A stretch of DNA of 64,000 bases. It comes from DATBVX01 sp963695985 (GTDB lineage Bacteria; Pseudomonadota; Gammaproteobacteria; Steroidobacterales; Steroidobacteraceae). A model generated the notes under the pieces. It had not been told where the DNA came from. It searched no databases and saw only the letters and a program-made list of their open reading frames with translations. Positions within the stretch are counted from its first letter, which is position 1, and the number at the start of each line of letters is the position of its first letter. Made by a program: the position numbers and the translations under genes. Location: positions 80,103 to 144,102 of the forward strand of contig CAVOIC010000001.1 in assembly GCA_963695985.1 (NCBI GenBank), in the 5' to 3' direction. Shown here piece after piece: positions 18,024 through 27,633 of this stretch.

Positions 18024-20261
18024 TTGCAGACTGCGGCTGCTGCCGCGTTGGAGGAGGTAATCGTCACGGCGCAGAAGCGCGAGCAGAAGGCGCAAGACGT
18101 CGGTATCGCGATGACGGTCATGAGTGGTGACGAGATCGCGAGTCTTCACTATACCAACGCATCCGATCTTGCCGCCCAGTCACCGGGCGTCGAGACACGT
18201 CGCCAGTTCCCTAACCGCGGCTTGCGATCGAACTTCTTCATCCGCGGCGTCGGCTCGACCGACTTCAACGATGCGACCGAGACTCCGATCGCCATCTACG
18301 TCGACGACTTCTACATGATCTCGCCGAGTACCACGGACTTTTCACTGATGGACATCGCCCGTGCGGAAGTCCTGAAGGGGCCGCAGGGCACGCTCTTCGG
18401 CCGCAACTCGAACGGCGGCGCGGTGCAGTTCGTGACCAACAAGCCGCAGTTCGACGCGGTGTCCGGATCCTTCGAGGTCGGCTTCGGCACGGACGAGACT
18501 CGGCAGCTGCAGGGGGTGCTGAACGTCCCGGTCAGCGACAAGTTCGCGATTCGCCTGGCCGGCATGCTGGATGACCACGGCTTCCTGACAGAGAACGTGC
18601 TCGCGGGCGGTCGCGATGCGGCCGACCAGAACTTCACGGCGGGCCGTGTATCGCTGCGCTACAAGCCGACCGATGCGCTCGACATCACCTACAAGTTCCA
18701 GCACGGTGATTCGCACGGCGCCTACGGTGAGACGGACCCGCTGGTCACGCTCGCGCAGCCCGAAGGCGACGTGATCCACAAGCCCGATAACACCAATGCC
18801 TTCGGCTACAACCCGTCCACGAACGGCACGGATGAGGCGGATCGAATCGCCGCAGAGGGTCTCAATCAGGGCTCCAACAAGACCCAGTCACATCTGCTTC
18901 GGATCGAGTGGGATGTCGCGGACAATGTCACGTTCACATCGATCAGCGGGTTCCTCAATCAGAGGTACTCGGTCTATGAAGACTGCGACGGTACGCCCTC
19001 GATCATCTGCAACTACGACGGCTTCTATGAATCCAAGCACTATTCGCAGGAGTTCCGCCTCAACGGCAATACCAATCGGATCAATTGGACCGCGGGTCTT
19101 TACTACCTGCACCAAGAGTCTTCTGGCGGCCTGGACGCGCCGCTGTACTTTACCGCGGACGGCAACGTTGACCCGAGCGGTATTACTCCCGGCCTCGGAT
19201 TCTACGCAGACTTCGATCAGACCTTGAACGCGTACGCGGCATTCGGACAGATTGAGTACGCGCTGACCGACAAGGTGACTTTGATCGGAGGTGTGAGGTT
19301 CTCGAGGGACGAAAAGGACTTCGAGGAAACCTATCCGGTCTACTCCATGCTGACTTCCAACAGCATCCTGCCGTTCAGTCGGCCCGACGCTTTCCTGCAG
19401 TCGAGCCACCAGATCACCGGCGTGGTGATCGAGAAGGACTTTACCCAGCAGACCGTCGGAGATCTCACCAATCTCAGTGATGACTCGTGGAGCGGCACCG
19501 CTCAGGTCAACTGGCAGCCCGCCAACGGCCAACTCTTCTATGCATCTGTGCGTCGCGGCGTCAAGGCGGGAGGCTTCAACAACGGATCGGTTCCTGTATT
19601 CGACATTCAACTCGACCAGTACCCGTTCGACCAGGAGACGCTGATGGCGTATGAAATCGGGGAGAAGGTTTCGTTCGCACAGGACCGCGTGCGACTGAAC
19701 TCCGCGATTTTCTATTACGACTACAAGGACTATCAGGTGACGGCGTTCAAGACGCTTGGAATCATCCAGACCAATGCTGACGCGACGATCGAGGGGGCCG
19801 AGGTGGAATTGTTCGCGTCCCCGACCGACGGTCTGGACTTTAGCGTGGGCGCGGCCTACCTCGAGACGAACATCAAGGACATCTCGCGCGGCGCCGGGCT
19901 GCCGCTCGTCGACAGAGAGATGGGCGAGGCCCCGAGGTGGGACGCGAATGCGTTGATCCGCTACGAATGGCCCGCCTTCGGCGGCAGTATGTCGATCCAG
20001 CTCGCTGGGACCTACACGGGTGAGCGCTGGACCGACGCACAGAACCTGACAGTCGGCCGGCTGCCGTCCTACACGGTCGCCGACGGCCAAATCGGCTTTC
20101 AGTCTGCAAACAACCGGCTCTCAGTACTATTGTGGGGCCGCAATCTGACCGACAAGCGCGTTCCTTTCAACACGCTCGCCACGTTGACTGGTTTCAACAT
20201 CGGCCAGCAAAAGTGGAACGAGGGACGAATAGCCGGCATCACACTCGGGTATCATTTCTAG
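18024..20261 (+). CDS. TonB-dependent outer-membrane receptor (mature part, start frameshifted)
   Basis: A 745-residue TonB-dependent receptor. It opens with the TonB box LEEVIVTAQKRE and a plug domain (about 10-130: NRGLRSNFFIRGVGS, DDFYMISPS, LKGPQGTLFGRNSNGGAV), followed by a beta-barrel ending in aromatic GYHF, the usual C-terminal outer-membrane signal. It would import a large or scarce substrate across the outer membrane with energy from TonB/ExbBD. In this frame the first possible start is a TTG at 18024 with no signal peptide; the signal lies upstream in another frame, so the gene is broken or contains a one-base sequence error. Its position beside dehydrogenase and transporter genes suggests it takes up the cluster's substrate. 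Confidence 0.88.
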   Translation: MQTAAAAALEEVIVTAQKREQKAQDVGIAMTVMSGDEIASLHYTNASDLAAQSPGVETRRQFPNRGLRSNFFIRGVGSTDFNDATETPIAIYVDDFYMISPSTTDFSLMDIARAEVLKGPQGTLFGRNSNGGAVQFVTNKPQFDAVSGSFEVGFGTDETRQLQGVLNVPVSDKFAIRLAGMLDDHGFLTENVLAGGRDAADQNFTAGRVSLRYKPTDALDITYKFQHGDSHGAYGETDPLVTLAQPEGDVIHKPDNTNAFGYNPSTNGTDEADRIAAEGLNQGSNKTQSHLLRIEWDVADNVTFTSISGFLNQRYSVYEDCDGTPSIICNYDGFYESKHYSQEFRLNGNTNRINWTAGLYYLHQESSGGLDAPLYFTADGNVDPSGITPGLGFYADFDQTLNAYAAFGQIEYALTDKVTLIGGVRFSRDEKDFEETYPVYSMLTSNSILPFSRPDAFLQSSHQITGVVIEKDFTQQTVGDLTNLSDDSWSGTAQVNWQPANGQLFYASVRRGVKAGGFNNGSVPVFDIQLDQYPFDQETLMAYEIGEKVSFAQDRVRLNSAIFYYDYKDYQVTAFKTLGIIQTNADATIEGAEVELFASPTDGLDFSVGAAYLETNIKDISRGAGLPLVDREMGEAPRWDANALIRYEWPAFGGSMSIQLAGTYTGERWTDAQNLTVGRLPSYTVADGQIGFQSANNRLSVLLWGRNLTDKRVPFNTLATLTGFNIGQQKWNEGRIAGITLGYHF

Positions 20262-20357
20262 CGCCGTCACGCGTCGGAAATCGCCCGGGATCGATCCAAC
20301 GCCCGGCCGCGTGTCCGGCCGGGAGTGGCGCGAAATGGTTCAGCGATCGAGATCGCG

Positions 20358-20813
20358 ATGATCCAATTGGACGTCAATGGGGTACGGCGCACGATTGAGG
20401 TCGAGCCCGACACACCACTGCTGTGGGTGCTGCGTGAGCAGCTGCAGCTACCGGGAACCAAGTACGGGTGTGGTATTGGAGTGTGCGGTGCGTGCACCGT
20501 CCATATCGACGGACGGGCCGTGCGGTCCTGTCTGCTGCCAGTTGGCTCAGTGAAGGGGTCGGTCGTCACCATTGAAGGCGTGGGCGGCGGCGGCCAGCTT
20601 CATCCAGTCCAGTCCGCCTGGATCCAGCACCAGGTGCCGCAGTGCGGATACTGCCAGTCGGGGCAGATCATGGCTGCGATCACGCTCCTGAGCCACAACG
20701 CCAGTCCTTCGGACGAGGAGATCGGTCAGGCGCTCGATAACATCTGCCGTTGCGGCACGTACGATCGGATCCGCAGGGCGATCCATGCAGCCGCCCAATC
20801 GATGATGAAATGA
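20358..20813 (+). CDS. (2Fe-2S)-binding small subunit of a molybdenum hydroxylase (isoquinoline 1-oxidoreductase alpha type)
   Basis: A 151-residue protein with two [2Fe-2S] sites as in xanthine-oxidase-family small subunits. The N-terminal plant-type cluster has KYGCGIGVCGACTVHIDG with a later Cys in RSCLLP; the C-terminal cluster has CGYCQSGQI and CRCGTYDRI. It passes electrons from the molybdopterin subunit encoded next (two bases after its stop). The length and the missing FAD subunit match isoquinoline oxidoreductase IorA and periplasmic aldehyde oxidoreductases. The ATG at 20358 is preferred to a start at 20325 because the beta strand IQLDVNG begins right after it. The protein itself has no signal and may be co-exported with its partner. 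Confidence 0.9.
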   Translation: MIQLDVNGVRRTIEVEPDTPLLWVLREQLQLPGTKYGCGIGVCGACTVHIDGRAVRSCLLPVGSVKGSVVTIEGVGGGGQLHPVQSAWIQHQVPQCGYCQSGQIMAAITLLSHNASPSDEEIGQALDNICRCGTYDRIRRAIHAAAQSMMK

Positions 20814-20814
20814 T

Positions 20815-22977
20815 GTGATCCAGGAGTCTATTAACAGGCGCGACTTCCTGAGCATGTCGCTCCTTGGGGGCGGCTCCCTTGTCATGACGTTCACGTTGCC
20901 GGCGGGCGCTCGCGGTGACGAGTCGGCAGCACGCCCGGCTGCCGCAGTACCTGTGTCCGTGTGGCTGAAGGTCAGCAGGGACAGCCGCCTCACGTTCATC
21001 AATCCGCATGCCGAGATGGGACAGGGGATCGGGTCCTCGCTCGCTATGGTCTTCGTCGATGAATTCGGTGGCGACTGGGCGTCGACGGACATCGAAGCCG
21101 GAACACTCCGACCGGAGTTCCGGTTGAACCCGTTCGTCGGAGAGATGTTCACGGCGGGAAGCTCATCGATCGCGACCGGCTACTTGCCGGTGCGATTAGC
21201 TGCCGCGGCCGCGCGCCAGATGTTCTTGTCTGCCGCAGCGGCCAGACTCGGAGTCGCCGAGACGGAGCTCACGCTGGTGGATTGCAAAGTGCACAGTAAG
21301 AGTGGCGCTGTGGTTGCCATAGGGGAGCTGCTCGATGATGTATCGCGGCTCCGTCCGCCGGCTCAGCCCGCGCTCAAGGAGGACGCCGCGCTTCTCTACG
21401 TCGGCAGAGGCCTGCCGGCCAAGGACATCCCGGACAAGGTGACAGGCAAGGCGCTCTACGGCATCGACTACCACGAAGCCGGCATGCTGATCGCGACCGT
21501 CAGGACATCACCTGTTCACGGCGGTCGCGTCGTCGGCTCGAACGCCACGGATGTGCGGCGAATGCCCGGGGTCAAGGCGATCATCGACATCCCGCATGGA
21601 CTCTCGGTCGTTGCCGATACGTTCTGGCACGCGAAGAAGGCCGCTGACGCCCTCCAGATCCAGTTCGACGCCGGTGCTGCCGTGAACGTGGATGACCAAT
21701 GGTATCTGGATGCGCACAGCGCGGCGTTGCGCCGCACGGACGGGGTTGTCGGATTCAACGACGGCAACACACTCGGCATCCTGGCGGCGAGCAGCGATGT
21801 CCACGAGGCAACGTACTTTGGACCGTGGCTCGCGCACGCGACGATGGAGCCCATGACCTGCAGCGCACGCGTGACGACGGATCGCGCTGATCTGTGGCTG
21901 GGAACGCAAGGGCTCGAGTATGTGACCAACGAAGTGGCGCGAGTGACGGGACTGTCGCGCGACAAGGTGCACGTCCACAACCTGATGCTCGGCGGCGGCT
22001 TCGGCCGCCGCTACGAGGCCGATTATGCCGTCCAGGCTGCGACTGTCGCCAAGTCGCTACCTGGGATCACGGTCAAAGTGATCTGGACGCGCGAGGAGGA
22101 TATGCAGCAGGACTATTACCGCCCGGCCGGGATGGCGCTCCTGCGCGCGACGCTCGGCGCGGGCGGGTTACCTGCGGCACTGCTCATCCGTGTTTCCGCA
22201 CCCGCCATCGCCGCACACAACCCGGGGTTTGAGAAGTTCGCGAAGCCGCTCGACATCACTGCGATCGATGGGCTTACGAACGTTCATTACGAGCTGCCAA
22301 ACAAGCGATTCGAGTGGGTCCAGACCGAAAGCCACGTGAAGATCGGGTGGTGGCGATCCGTTGGCAACTCCCACAACGCATTTTTCAAGGAGTGCTTCAT
22401 CGACGAGCTTGCCGAGAAGGCCGGTATCGACCCGATCGAATATCGCCTGCGAATACTGGGTGGCGAGAAGCACGCGCCCGTTCGCCGGCTGCTGGAGGAG
22501 TTGGCGCGTGCGTCAAACTGGGGCCGCGCTCCGAAAGGCCGCTTCCAGGGCGTTGCCCTGCACGATACGTACGGGACGATCGTGGGCGAGGTCCTGGAGC
22601 TGTCGGTGACCGGGACGGAAATCCACGTGCACCGCGTGACCTGCGCTTACGACTGCGGTTCGGTGATCAATCCGGGACCGGTAGACGCGCAGATGCGCGG
22701 AGGGATCATCTGGGGTTTGACGGCGGCCTTGATGGGAGAGATCAACGTCGAGCACGGTCGCATCAAGCAGAGCAACTTCCATGACTATCCCGTACTACGC
22801 ATGTCGCAGGTGCCTCAGATCGAGGTAATCCCGGTGCTGCGCGGAGGAGCGCCTTCCGGCACCGGAGAGCCGGGCGTGCCCCCGGCTTTGCCTGCGCTCG
22901 CTAACGCGATGTACCGAGCGACCGGAAAGCGATTCAGGCGTTTGCCGCTGAGCAAGTTCGGGTTTACGGTCGCATAG
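20815..22977 (+). CDS. Molybdopterin-binding large subunit, isoquinoline 1-oxidoreductase beta / aldehyde oxidase type
   Basis: A 720-residue molybdenum hydroxylase large subunit. The N-terminus has a twin-arginine-like signal, INRRDFLSMSLLGGGSLVM, indicating folded export to the periplasm through Tat. Conserved cofactor segments include GGGFGRRYEADY (about 395-406), GWWRSVGNSHN (about 516-526) and, near the C-terminus, GTGEPGVPPALPALANA with the catalytic Glu of the xanthine-oxidase family. It starts with GTG at 20815 directly after the small subunit. Known relatives hydroxylate N-heteroaromatics or oxidise aldehydes and feed electrons to a cytochrome. In this cluster an aryl aldehyde or N-heterocycle is plausible. 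Confidence 0.9.
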   Translation: MIQESINRRDFLSMSLLGGGSLVMTFTLPAGARGDESAARPAAAVPVSVWLKVSRDSRLTFINPHAEMGQGIGSSLAMVFVDEFGGDWASTDIEAGTLRPEFRLNPFVGEMFTAGSSSIATGYLPVRLAAAAARQMFLSAAAARLGVAETELTLVDCKVHSKSGAVVAIGELLDDVSRLRPPAQPALKEDAALLYVGRGLPAKDIPDKVTGKALYGIDYHEAGMLIATVRTSPVHGGRVVGSNATDVRRMPGVKAIIDIPHGLSVVADTFWHAKKAADALQIQFDAGAAVNVDDQWYLDAHSAALRRTDGVVGFNDGNTLGILAASSDVHEATYFGPWLAHATMEPMTCSARVTTDRADLWLGTQGLEYVTNEVARVTGLSRDKVHVHNLMLGGGFGRRYEADYAVQAATVAKSLPGITVKVIWTREEDMQQDYYRPAGMALLRATLGAGGLPAALLIRVSAPAIAAHNPGFEKFAKPLDITAIDGLTNVHYELPNKRFEWVQTESHVKIGWWRSVGNSHNAFFKECFIDELAEKAGIDPIEYRLRILGGEKHAPVRRLLEELARASNWGRAPKGRFQGVALHDTYGTIVGEVLELSVTGTEIHVHRVTCAYDCGSVINPGPVDAQMRGGIIWGLTAALMGEINVEHGRIKQSNFHDYPVLRMSQVPQIEVIPVLRGGAPSGTGEPGVPPALPALANAMYRATGKRFRRLPLSKFGFTVA

Positions 22978-22978
22978 C

Positions 22979-24337
22979 GTGCCAAGTAACGCGTTGAGTT
23001 CCTCAAGCTCGCCCGGCACGACGCTCCGACGGCTTGTCGATGACGCACAGCTCGGGCCCTTGCACTGGCGTGTGCTGGTTCTGTGCGCCCTTGTGTTGAT
23101 GGTCGACGGCTACGACCTCGTGTCGATTGGTTTTGCGCTACCGGCAATGGCGCGGGATCTTGGTATTCCGCCCGCTGCTTTCGGACCGGCGCTGTCTCTG
23201 TCGTTTGTTGGTGTCGCGCTGGGGTCGCTCATCGCGGGTACGCTTGGTGACCGCTTCGGTCGTCGCCCGGCGATCCTGGTCTGTTTTGTGCTGGTGGGCG
23301 CCGCGTCGCTGGCTACAGCGACGGCCGGGACGCTGATGCAGATCGCAACCTGGCGGTTTGTGACGGGCCTCGGCATGGGCGGCGTGGTCCCCAATGCGGT
23401 TGCGCTCGTATCCGAATACATGCCGCTGCGCAGGCGCGCGTTTCTCATCGTCGCCGCATTCAGTTCGGCCGCATTCGGCTCTTTCGCGGGGAGTCTGATG
23501 TCCGCATGGCTGATCCCGAACTTCGGCTGGCAAGCCGTGTTCGTGGTGGGTGGGTTGGGGCCACTGTTGGTTACTGCGCTCGCGTTCGTTGCGCTGCCGG
23601 AGTCACCGCATTTCCTGGCGGCCGTTGCCCGCATTTCGGAAGCCGCAGCGCTTGCTCGTCAACTCGCGCCGACGTGGGAGGGTGCGGAATCGACACTCGC
23701 GGCTCCCTTGCGCACGGCGACTCGGGTGCCGGTCGCCGAGCTGTTCGCGGGCGCGCGCGGCGGCGCCACGGTTCTCATTTGGATTCTCTTCATCGGAACG
23801 CAGGCCCTCGTGTTCTTCATGGGCAGCTGGCTCGCGACCTTGCTGACGCAGACGGGCATGGCGATCAAGCGGGCGCTCTTTGCCGTGTCACTGTTCCACC
23901 TCGGCTCACTCGCGGTCGGGCTCTTTGTTGCCTGGCAGAGTGACCGTCATTCACCCGAGAAGATGCTGGCCACAACGTACTCGGCTGCTGCGGTTGCCGT
24001 GGCCCTGCTTGGAATCGGCGGTTCGCAAACCGGCGCCGTATATCCACTCTGCTTTGTCGCAGGCGGCGGAATCGTGGGCGCTTCCTTCTGTCTCGGCGCG
24101 CTGGCATCCAGTTACTACCCTCCCTCTATCCGCAGCATGGGCTTGGGTTGGGGTCTCGCGATCGGTCGCGTCGGCTCAGTGACGAGTCCGCTCCTCGGCG
24201 GACTGGCTCTCGGCGCCGGTTGGCCTGTAGGGATGATCTTCGCCGCAGCCGCGGTGCCGGCCGTCGTGTGCACGGTGGCTGTGCTCGCACTTCTCGGAGT
24301 ACGGTCGCGCGTGATGCGCGAGTTCGACGTCGCCTAA
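22979..24337 (+). CDS. MFS transporter, AAHS (aromatic acid:H+ symporter)-like
   Basis: A 452-residue major facilitator with about 12 membrane helices. TM1 carries MVDGYDLVSIGFALPAMARDL, the DGxD-type motif that marks the aromatic acid/H+ symporter family (PcaK, BenK, MhpT), and the loop between TM2 and TM3 has GDRFGRRPA, the MFS signature. It would import an aromatic acid using the proton gradient. The start is a GTG at 22979, two bases after the molybdenum-hydroxylase stop, so the genes are coupled. The pairing suggests that the acid made in the periplasm by the molybdenum enzyme is then taken up by this carrier; this is inference. Confidence 0.88.
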   Translation: MPSNALSSSSSPGTTLRRLVDDAQLGPLHWRVLVLCALVLMVDGYDLVSIGFALPAMARDLGIPPAAFGPALSLSFVGVALGSLIAGTLGDRFGRRPAILVCFVLVGAASLATATAGTLMQIATWRFVTGLGMGGVVPNAVALVSEYMPLRRRAFLIVAAFSSAAFGSFAGSLMSAWLIPNFGWQAVFVVGGLGPLLVTALAFVALPESPHFLAAVARISEAAALARQLAPTWEGAESTLAAPLRTATRVPVAELFAGARGGATVLIWILFIGTQALVFFMGSWLATLLTQTGMAIKRALFAVSLFHLGSLAVGLFVAWQSDRHSPEKMLATTYSAAAVAVALLGIGGSQTGAVYPLCFVAGGGIVGASFCLGALASSYYPPSIRSMGLGWGLAIGRVGSVTSPLLGGLALGAGWPVGMIFAAAAVPAVVCTVAVLALLGVRSRVMREFDVA

Positions 24338-24351
24338 TACAGGGCGGTGCT

Positions 24352-25356
24352 CTAGCGCTCACTATCGAGAATCCGCATCTGATGCTCGTCGTAGCGTGCA
24401 CCGGCGACTGCGGACGGCGGAATGGCGCTCTCGATGCGGGCAAGGTCGGCCGGCGCGAGCGTGACGTCGAGCGCGCCGAGCGACTCGTCCAGCTGCGCGC
24501 GAGTGCGCGCGCCGATGACGGGCACAATGGTAATGCCCTTTGCGAGGACCCACGCGATGGCGAGCTGTGAGGGACGGATGCCCTTCTCGGCCGCAAGGTG
24601 CTGTAGCGTGTCGATGATCCGCTGGTTCCGTTCGCGGTTCTCCCCGGTAAAGCGCGGTAGGTGCGCCCGGAAATCACCCTTCGCGCTCGGCTTTGAGCCG
24701 CTCAACAGGCCGCGAGACAGCACGCCATAGGCTGTCATCCCCACGCGCATCTCGGAGAGCGCGGGAAGGACATTCGCCTCGGGCCCGCGGCTGATGAGTG
24801 AGTACTCGATCTGCAGGTCTGAGATGGTATGCACGGCGTTCGCGCGGCGGATCGTCTCGGACCCGACCTCTGACAGGCCGACGTACCGGACGTAACCCGC
24901 CTTGACGAGGTCGGCGATCGCGCCGATGGTCTCTTCGATCGGCACCGCCGGGTCGAGGCGAGCCGGGCGATAGATGTCGACGTAGCTAACGCCAAGTCGG
25001 GTCAGGCTGTAGGCGAGGAAGTTCTTTACGGCAGCCGGACGCGCGTCGGCACCGATCCATCCCCCGTCCGGGGAACGCAGAGCGCCGAACTTCACCGAGA
25101 GGAGCGCCTTGCCCCGGCGGTCCTTGAGTGCCCGTCCGAGGAGCATCTCGTTGTGCCCGGCCCCATAGAAGTCGCCGGTGTCGAACAGGTTGATGCCGCG
25201 GTCGAGCGCGGCATGGATGGTGGCGATGCTCTCACCGTCGTCCGACGGGCCGTACATTCCTCCGGACATCCCCATGCACCCCAGCGCCAGCGGAAAGACT
25301 CTGGGACCGTTGGCACCGAGTTGGCGCAGGCTATCGGGGGTGTATGAACTCGGCAT
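24352..25356 (-). CDS. Aldo/keto reductase
   Basis: A 334-residue aldo/keto reductase (TIM barrel, NADPH-dependent) of the AKR13-like group. The catalytic Asp and Tyr are in LFDTGDFYG (about 56-64) and the Lys is in SVKFG (about 87-91). At the fourth position, where AKRs normally have His (LYxxHR), it reads IYRPARLDP, so the His is missing; this substitution is typical of a subfamily rather than obvious decay. The ATG at 25356 starts MPSSYTPD; two further codons upstream are possible. It is convergent with the transporter gene, 14 bp apart, and divergent from the gallate-type dioxygenase. Confidence 0.88.
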   Translation of the reverse strand: MPSSYTPDSLRQLGANGPRVFPLALGCMGMSGGMYGPSDDGESIATIHAALDRGINLFDTGDFYGAGHNEMLLGRALKDRRGKALLSVKFGALRSPDGGWIGADARPAAVKNFLAYSLTRLGVSYVDIYRPARLDPAVPIEETIGAIADLVKAGYVRYVGLSEVGSETIRRANAVHTISDLQIEYSLISRGPEANVLPALSEMRVGMTAYGVLSRGLLSGSKPSAKGDFRAHLPRFTGENRERNQRIIDTLQHLAAEKGIRPSQLAIAWVLAKGITIVPVIGARTRAQLDESLGALDVTLAPADLARIESAIPPSAVAGARYDEHQMRILDSER

Positions 25357-25615
25357 GCGCAAGAGTCAGGGAGTTCGGTGGTCGGGCTTACAGGATATAA
25401 CCGCGATCCGGAAGGGTCGAGTGCGCCGATTACCCCTTCGAGGCGTAAGTTGGATAACGAGCCATGAGCACAGGTGACCACAGACGATCAATAACTTACC
25501 AGCAGTGACTTACCCATTGCGTGTCCATCATGACTCGGCCAACTGTTCATCCCGTAGGCGGCGGAGCTCAGCTATGCTCTCGAACCGATCGCCAGAACCG
25601 CAGAGGTTTTCTGAA

Positions 25616-26911
25616 ATGGCCACGATAGTGGGCGGCATCGCGACGTCGCATACCCCGACGATCGGCTTTGCCCTCGATACGAACAAGCAGAAGGATGCGG
25701 TGTGGGCGCCGATCTTCGAGGGCTACAAGCCCGTGCAGCAGTGGCTCGCAGACAAGAAGCCCGACGTGCTGTTCTTCATCTTCAACGACCACGTCACCTC
25801 GTTCTTCTTCGATCACTACTCGCACTTCGCGCTCGGCGTGGGCGAGCGCTACTGGGTGGCGGACGAAGGCGGCGGGCCGCGCAAGCTCCCGCCCATCAAG
25901 GGCCATCCCGGACTCGCGCGCCATGTCGCAACCGGGCTCGTCGCCGACGAGTTCGATATGTCCTACTTTCAGGCCAAGGGGCTGGATCACGGCTGCTTCT
26001 CGCCACTGTCGCTGCTCTGGCCCCACGAGCCCGCGTGGCCGGGCGCCATCGTGCCGCTGCAGGTTGGCGTGCTCGAGTTCCCGATACCCTCCGCGCGCCG
26101 CTGCTTCAAGCTCGGGCAGTCGCTGCGCAAGGCGATCGAAAGCTATCCCGAGGACCTGAAGGTCGCCATCGTCGGCACCGGTGGACTCTCGCACCAGGTG
26201 CACGGCGAGCGCGCCGGATTCAACAACACGCCGTGGGACATGGAATTCCTCGAGCTGCTCGAGAGGGATCCCGAAAAGCTCACGCAGATCACGATCGCGG
26301 AGTACGCGAAGCGCGGCGGCTTCGAAGGCGCTGAAGTGATCATGTGGCTGATCATGCGCGGCGCGCTCTCGAAGAGGGTGAAAAAGCTCCACCAGGCGTA
26401 CTACCTGCCGTCGATGACGCCGATCGCGACGGTGATCTACGAGAATGATTCGAACGAACCCGCCGACGAGACGGTGGCGCAATATCGCGAGCGCATCGGC
26501 AAGCAGTGGGCGGGCATCGAGAAGCTCGAGGGAACGTATCCCTTCACCCTCGACCGCAGCGTCAAGGCCTATCGCCTGAATGAGTTCCTGCACGGGCTCA
26601 TCGAGCCGGCCAGGCGCAAGCGCTTCCTCGCGGACCCGGAGCCCATGTTCGTGGAAGCGGGTCTGACGGAGGAAGAGCGCGACATGATTCGCCGACTCGA
26701 CTGGCGGGCGCTCATCCGATACGGAGTGATCTTCTTCCTGCTGGAGAAGCTCGGCGCAGTGGTCGGCACGTCGAACCTGCACATCTACGCGGCCATGCGC
26801 GGCCAGTCACTCGAGGACTTCCAAAAGACGCGGAACGCGCAGGTGCTCTACTCGGTTGCAGGTCAGGAGGAGGGCAAGAAGGACTGGGACAAACGCACGA
26901 CCGGCCGCTAA
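25616..26911 (+). CDS. Gallate-type extradiol dioxygenase (fused LigB-LigA)
   Basis: A 431-residue class III extradiol dioxygenase with an N-terminal LigB catalytic domain (about 1-280) fused to a LigA-like helical domain (about 300-410), the architecture of gallate dioxygenase DesB/GalA. Catalytic and iron-binding residues fit: His in SHTPTIGF (about 12), NDHVTSFFFDHYSHFALG (about 58-75), Glu in the later segment and GTGGLSHQVHGERAGFNN (about 200-217). It should cleave gallate, or a methylgallate or protocatechuate-like ring, at the 4,5 bond using Fe(II) and O2. I chose the ATG at 25616; codons from 25505 add unrelated residues. Its last ~45 codons recur as decayed copies at 29396 and 34195. 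Confidence 0.9.
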   Translation: MATIVGGIATSHTPTIGFALDTNKQKDAVWAPIFEGYKPVQQWLADKKPDVLFFIFNDHVTSFFFDHYSHFALGVGERYWVADEGGGPRKLPPIKGHPGLARHVATGLVADEFDMSYFQAKGLDHGCFSPLSLLWPHEPAWPGAIVPLQVGVLEFPIPSARRCFKLGQSLRKAIESYPEDLKVAIVGTGGLSHQVHGERAGFNNTPWDMEFLELLERDPEKLTQITIAEYAKRGGFEGAEVIMWLIMRGALSKRVKKLHQAYYLPSMTPIATVIYENDSNEPADETVAQYRERIGKQWAGIEKLEGTYPFTLDRSVKAYRLNEFLHGLIEPARRKRFLADPEPMFVEAGLTEEERDMIRRLDWRALIRYGVIFFLLEKLGAVVGTSNLHIYAAMRGQSLEDFQKTRNAQVLYSVAGQEEGKKDWDKRTTGR

Positions 26912-27051
26912 CCGCACGCTGTCGCGCAAACTGTAACCGTTGCGTGCCCAGCAATCCGAGACCGTTTTCGGACAAGAACGATTTGGGGTCGGCAACCATA
27001 GAGTTGACGCGTGCGTGAATTGAACCGACGCAGTAATAGTGATTCCGATCA

Positions 27052-27633
27052 CTAGCCCTCTTTCGGTCGATTGAATTCCGCATCAATTACGATGAGGACC
27101 TTGTCGCCAATAAAAGGCAAAAACGTAGAGATCCCAAACTCGCTCCTCTTCAGGGTGCCGCGCGCCGAGAAGCCGAGCGTCGGCCGCTGATCGAAGGGAT
27201 TCGGTCCCACCTTGTTCAAAGTTGCATCGAGCGTGAGCGGCTTGGTTACTCCGTGCAGGGTCAACGTCCCTTCGATACGAAATCCATTGGTCCCCGTACG
27301 CGTGACGCGCAGGGACTGGAATCGCATTTCGGGGAATTGAGCGACATTCAGGAACTTGTCGCTACGCAGGTCGTTGTCGCGCGCCTCGAAGCCGGTGTCT
27401 ATCGAGGCTACGCGCACCACCACGGCGACGTGGCAGGATTCAAGTGCTTCCGGATCGCAATTGAGTGTCGCGTCGATGTCGCGAAACGAACCGTGTTTCT
27501 GGGAAAACCCGATATGGTCGATTGTAAACACCAGGTCGACGTGCGTCTTTTCCAGGTCAAATTGAGCGGAGGCGGAGTGCGCTAGTGGCGCTTGAACCAA
27601 GCAGGCAATGAGAAAACACAAACCTGTTCGCAT
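27052..27633 (-). CDS. YceI-family periplasmic protein
   Basis: A 193-residue YceI-like protein. Residues 1-23 form a signal peptide ending in SASA. The mature part has the family pattern: FDLEKTHVDLVFTIDHIGFS, then AQFPEMRFQSLRV, LTLHGVTKPLTLDATL and FGISTFLPFIGDKVLIVIDAEF. YceI proteins form a lipocalin-like barrel that binds polyisoprenoids such as ubiquinone precursors in the periplasm. Nothing in the context gives it a specific role. It is divergent from the VOC dioxygenase gene, with a 320-bp gap between them. Confidence 0.88.
   Translation of the reverse strand: MRTGLCFLIACLVQAPLAHSASAQFDLEKTHVDLVFTIDHIGFSQKHGSFRDIDATLNCDPEALESCHVAVVVRVASIDTGFEARDNDLRSDKFLNVAQFPEMRFQSLRVTRTGTNGFRIEGTLTLHGVTKPLTLDATLNKVGPNPFDQRPTLGFSARGTLKRSEFGISTFLPFIGDKVLIVIDAEFNRPKEG

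Noticed and set aside
18888..20090. A 400-codon minus-strand frame inside the TonB receptor
   Set aside because: It is an antisense shadow; the plus frame encodes a recognisable plug and barrel.
25568..26782. A 404-codon minus-strand frame across the gallate-type dioxygenase
   Set aside because: It is an antisense shadow of a well-conserved enzyme and contains no motif.
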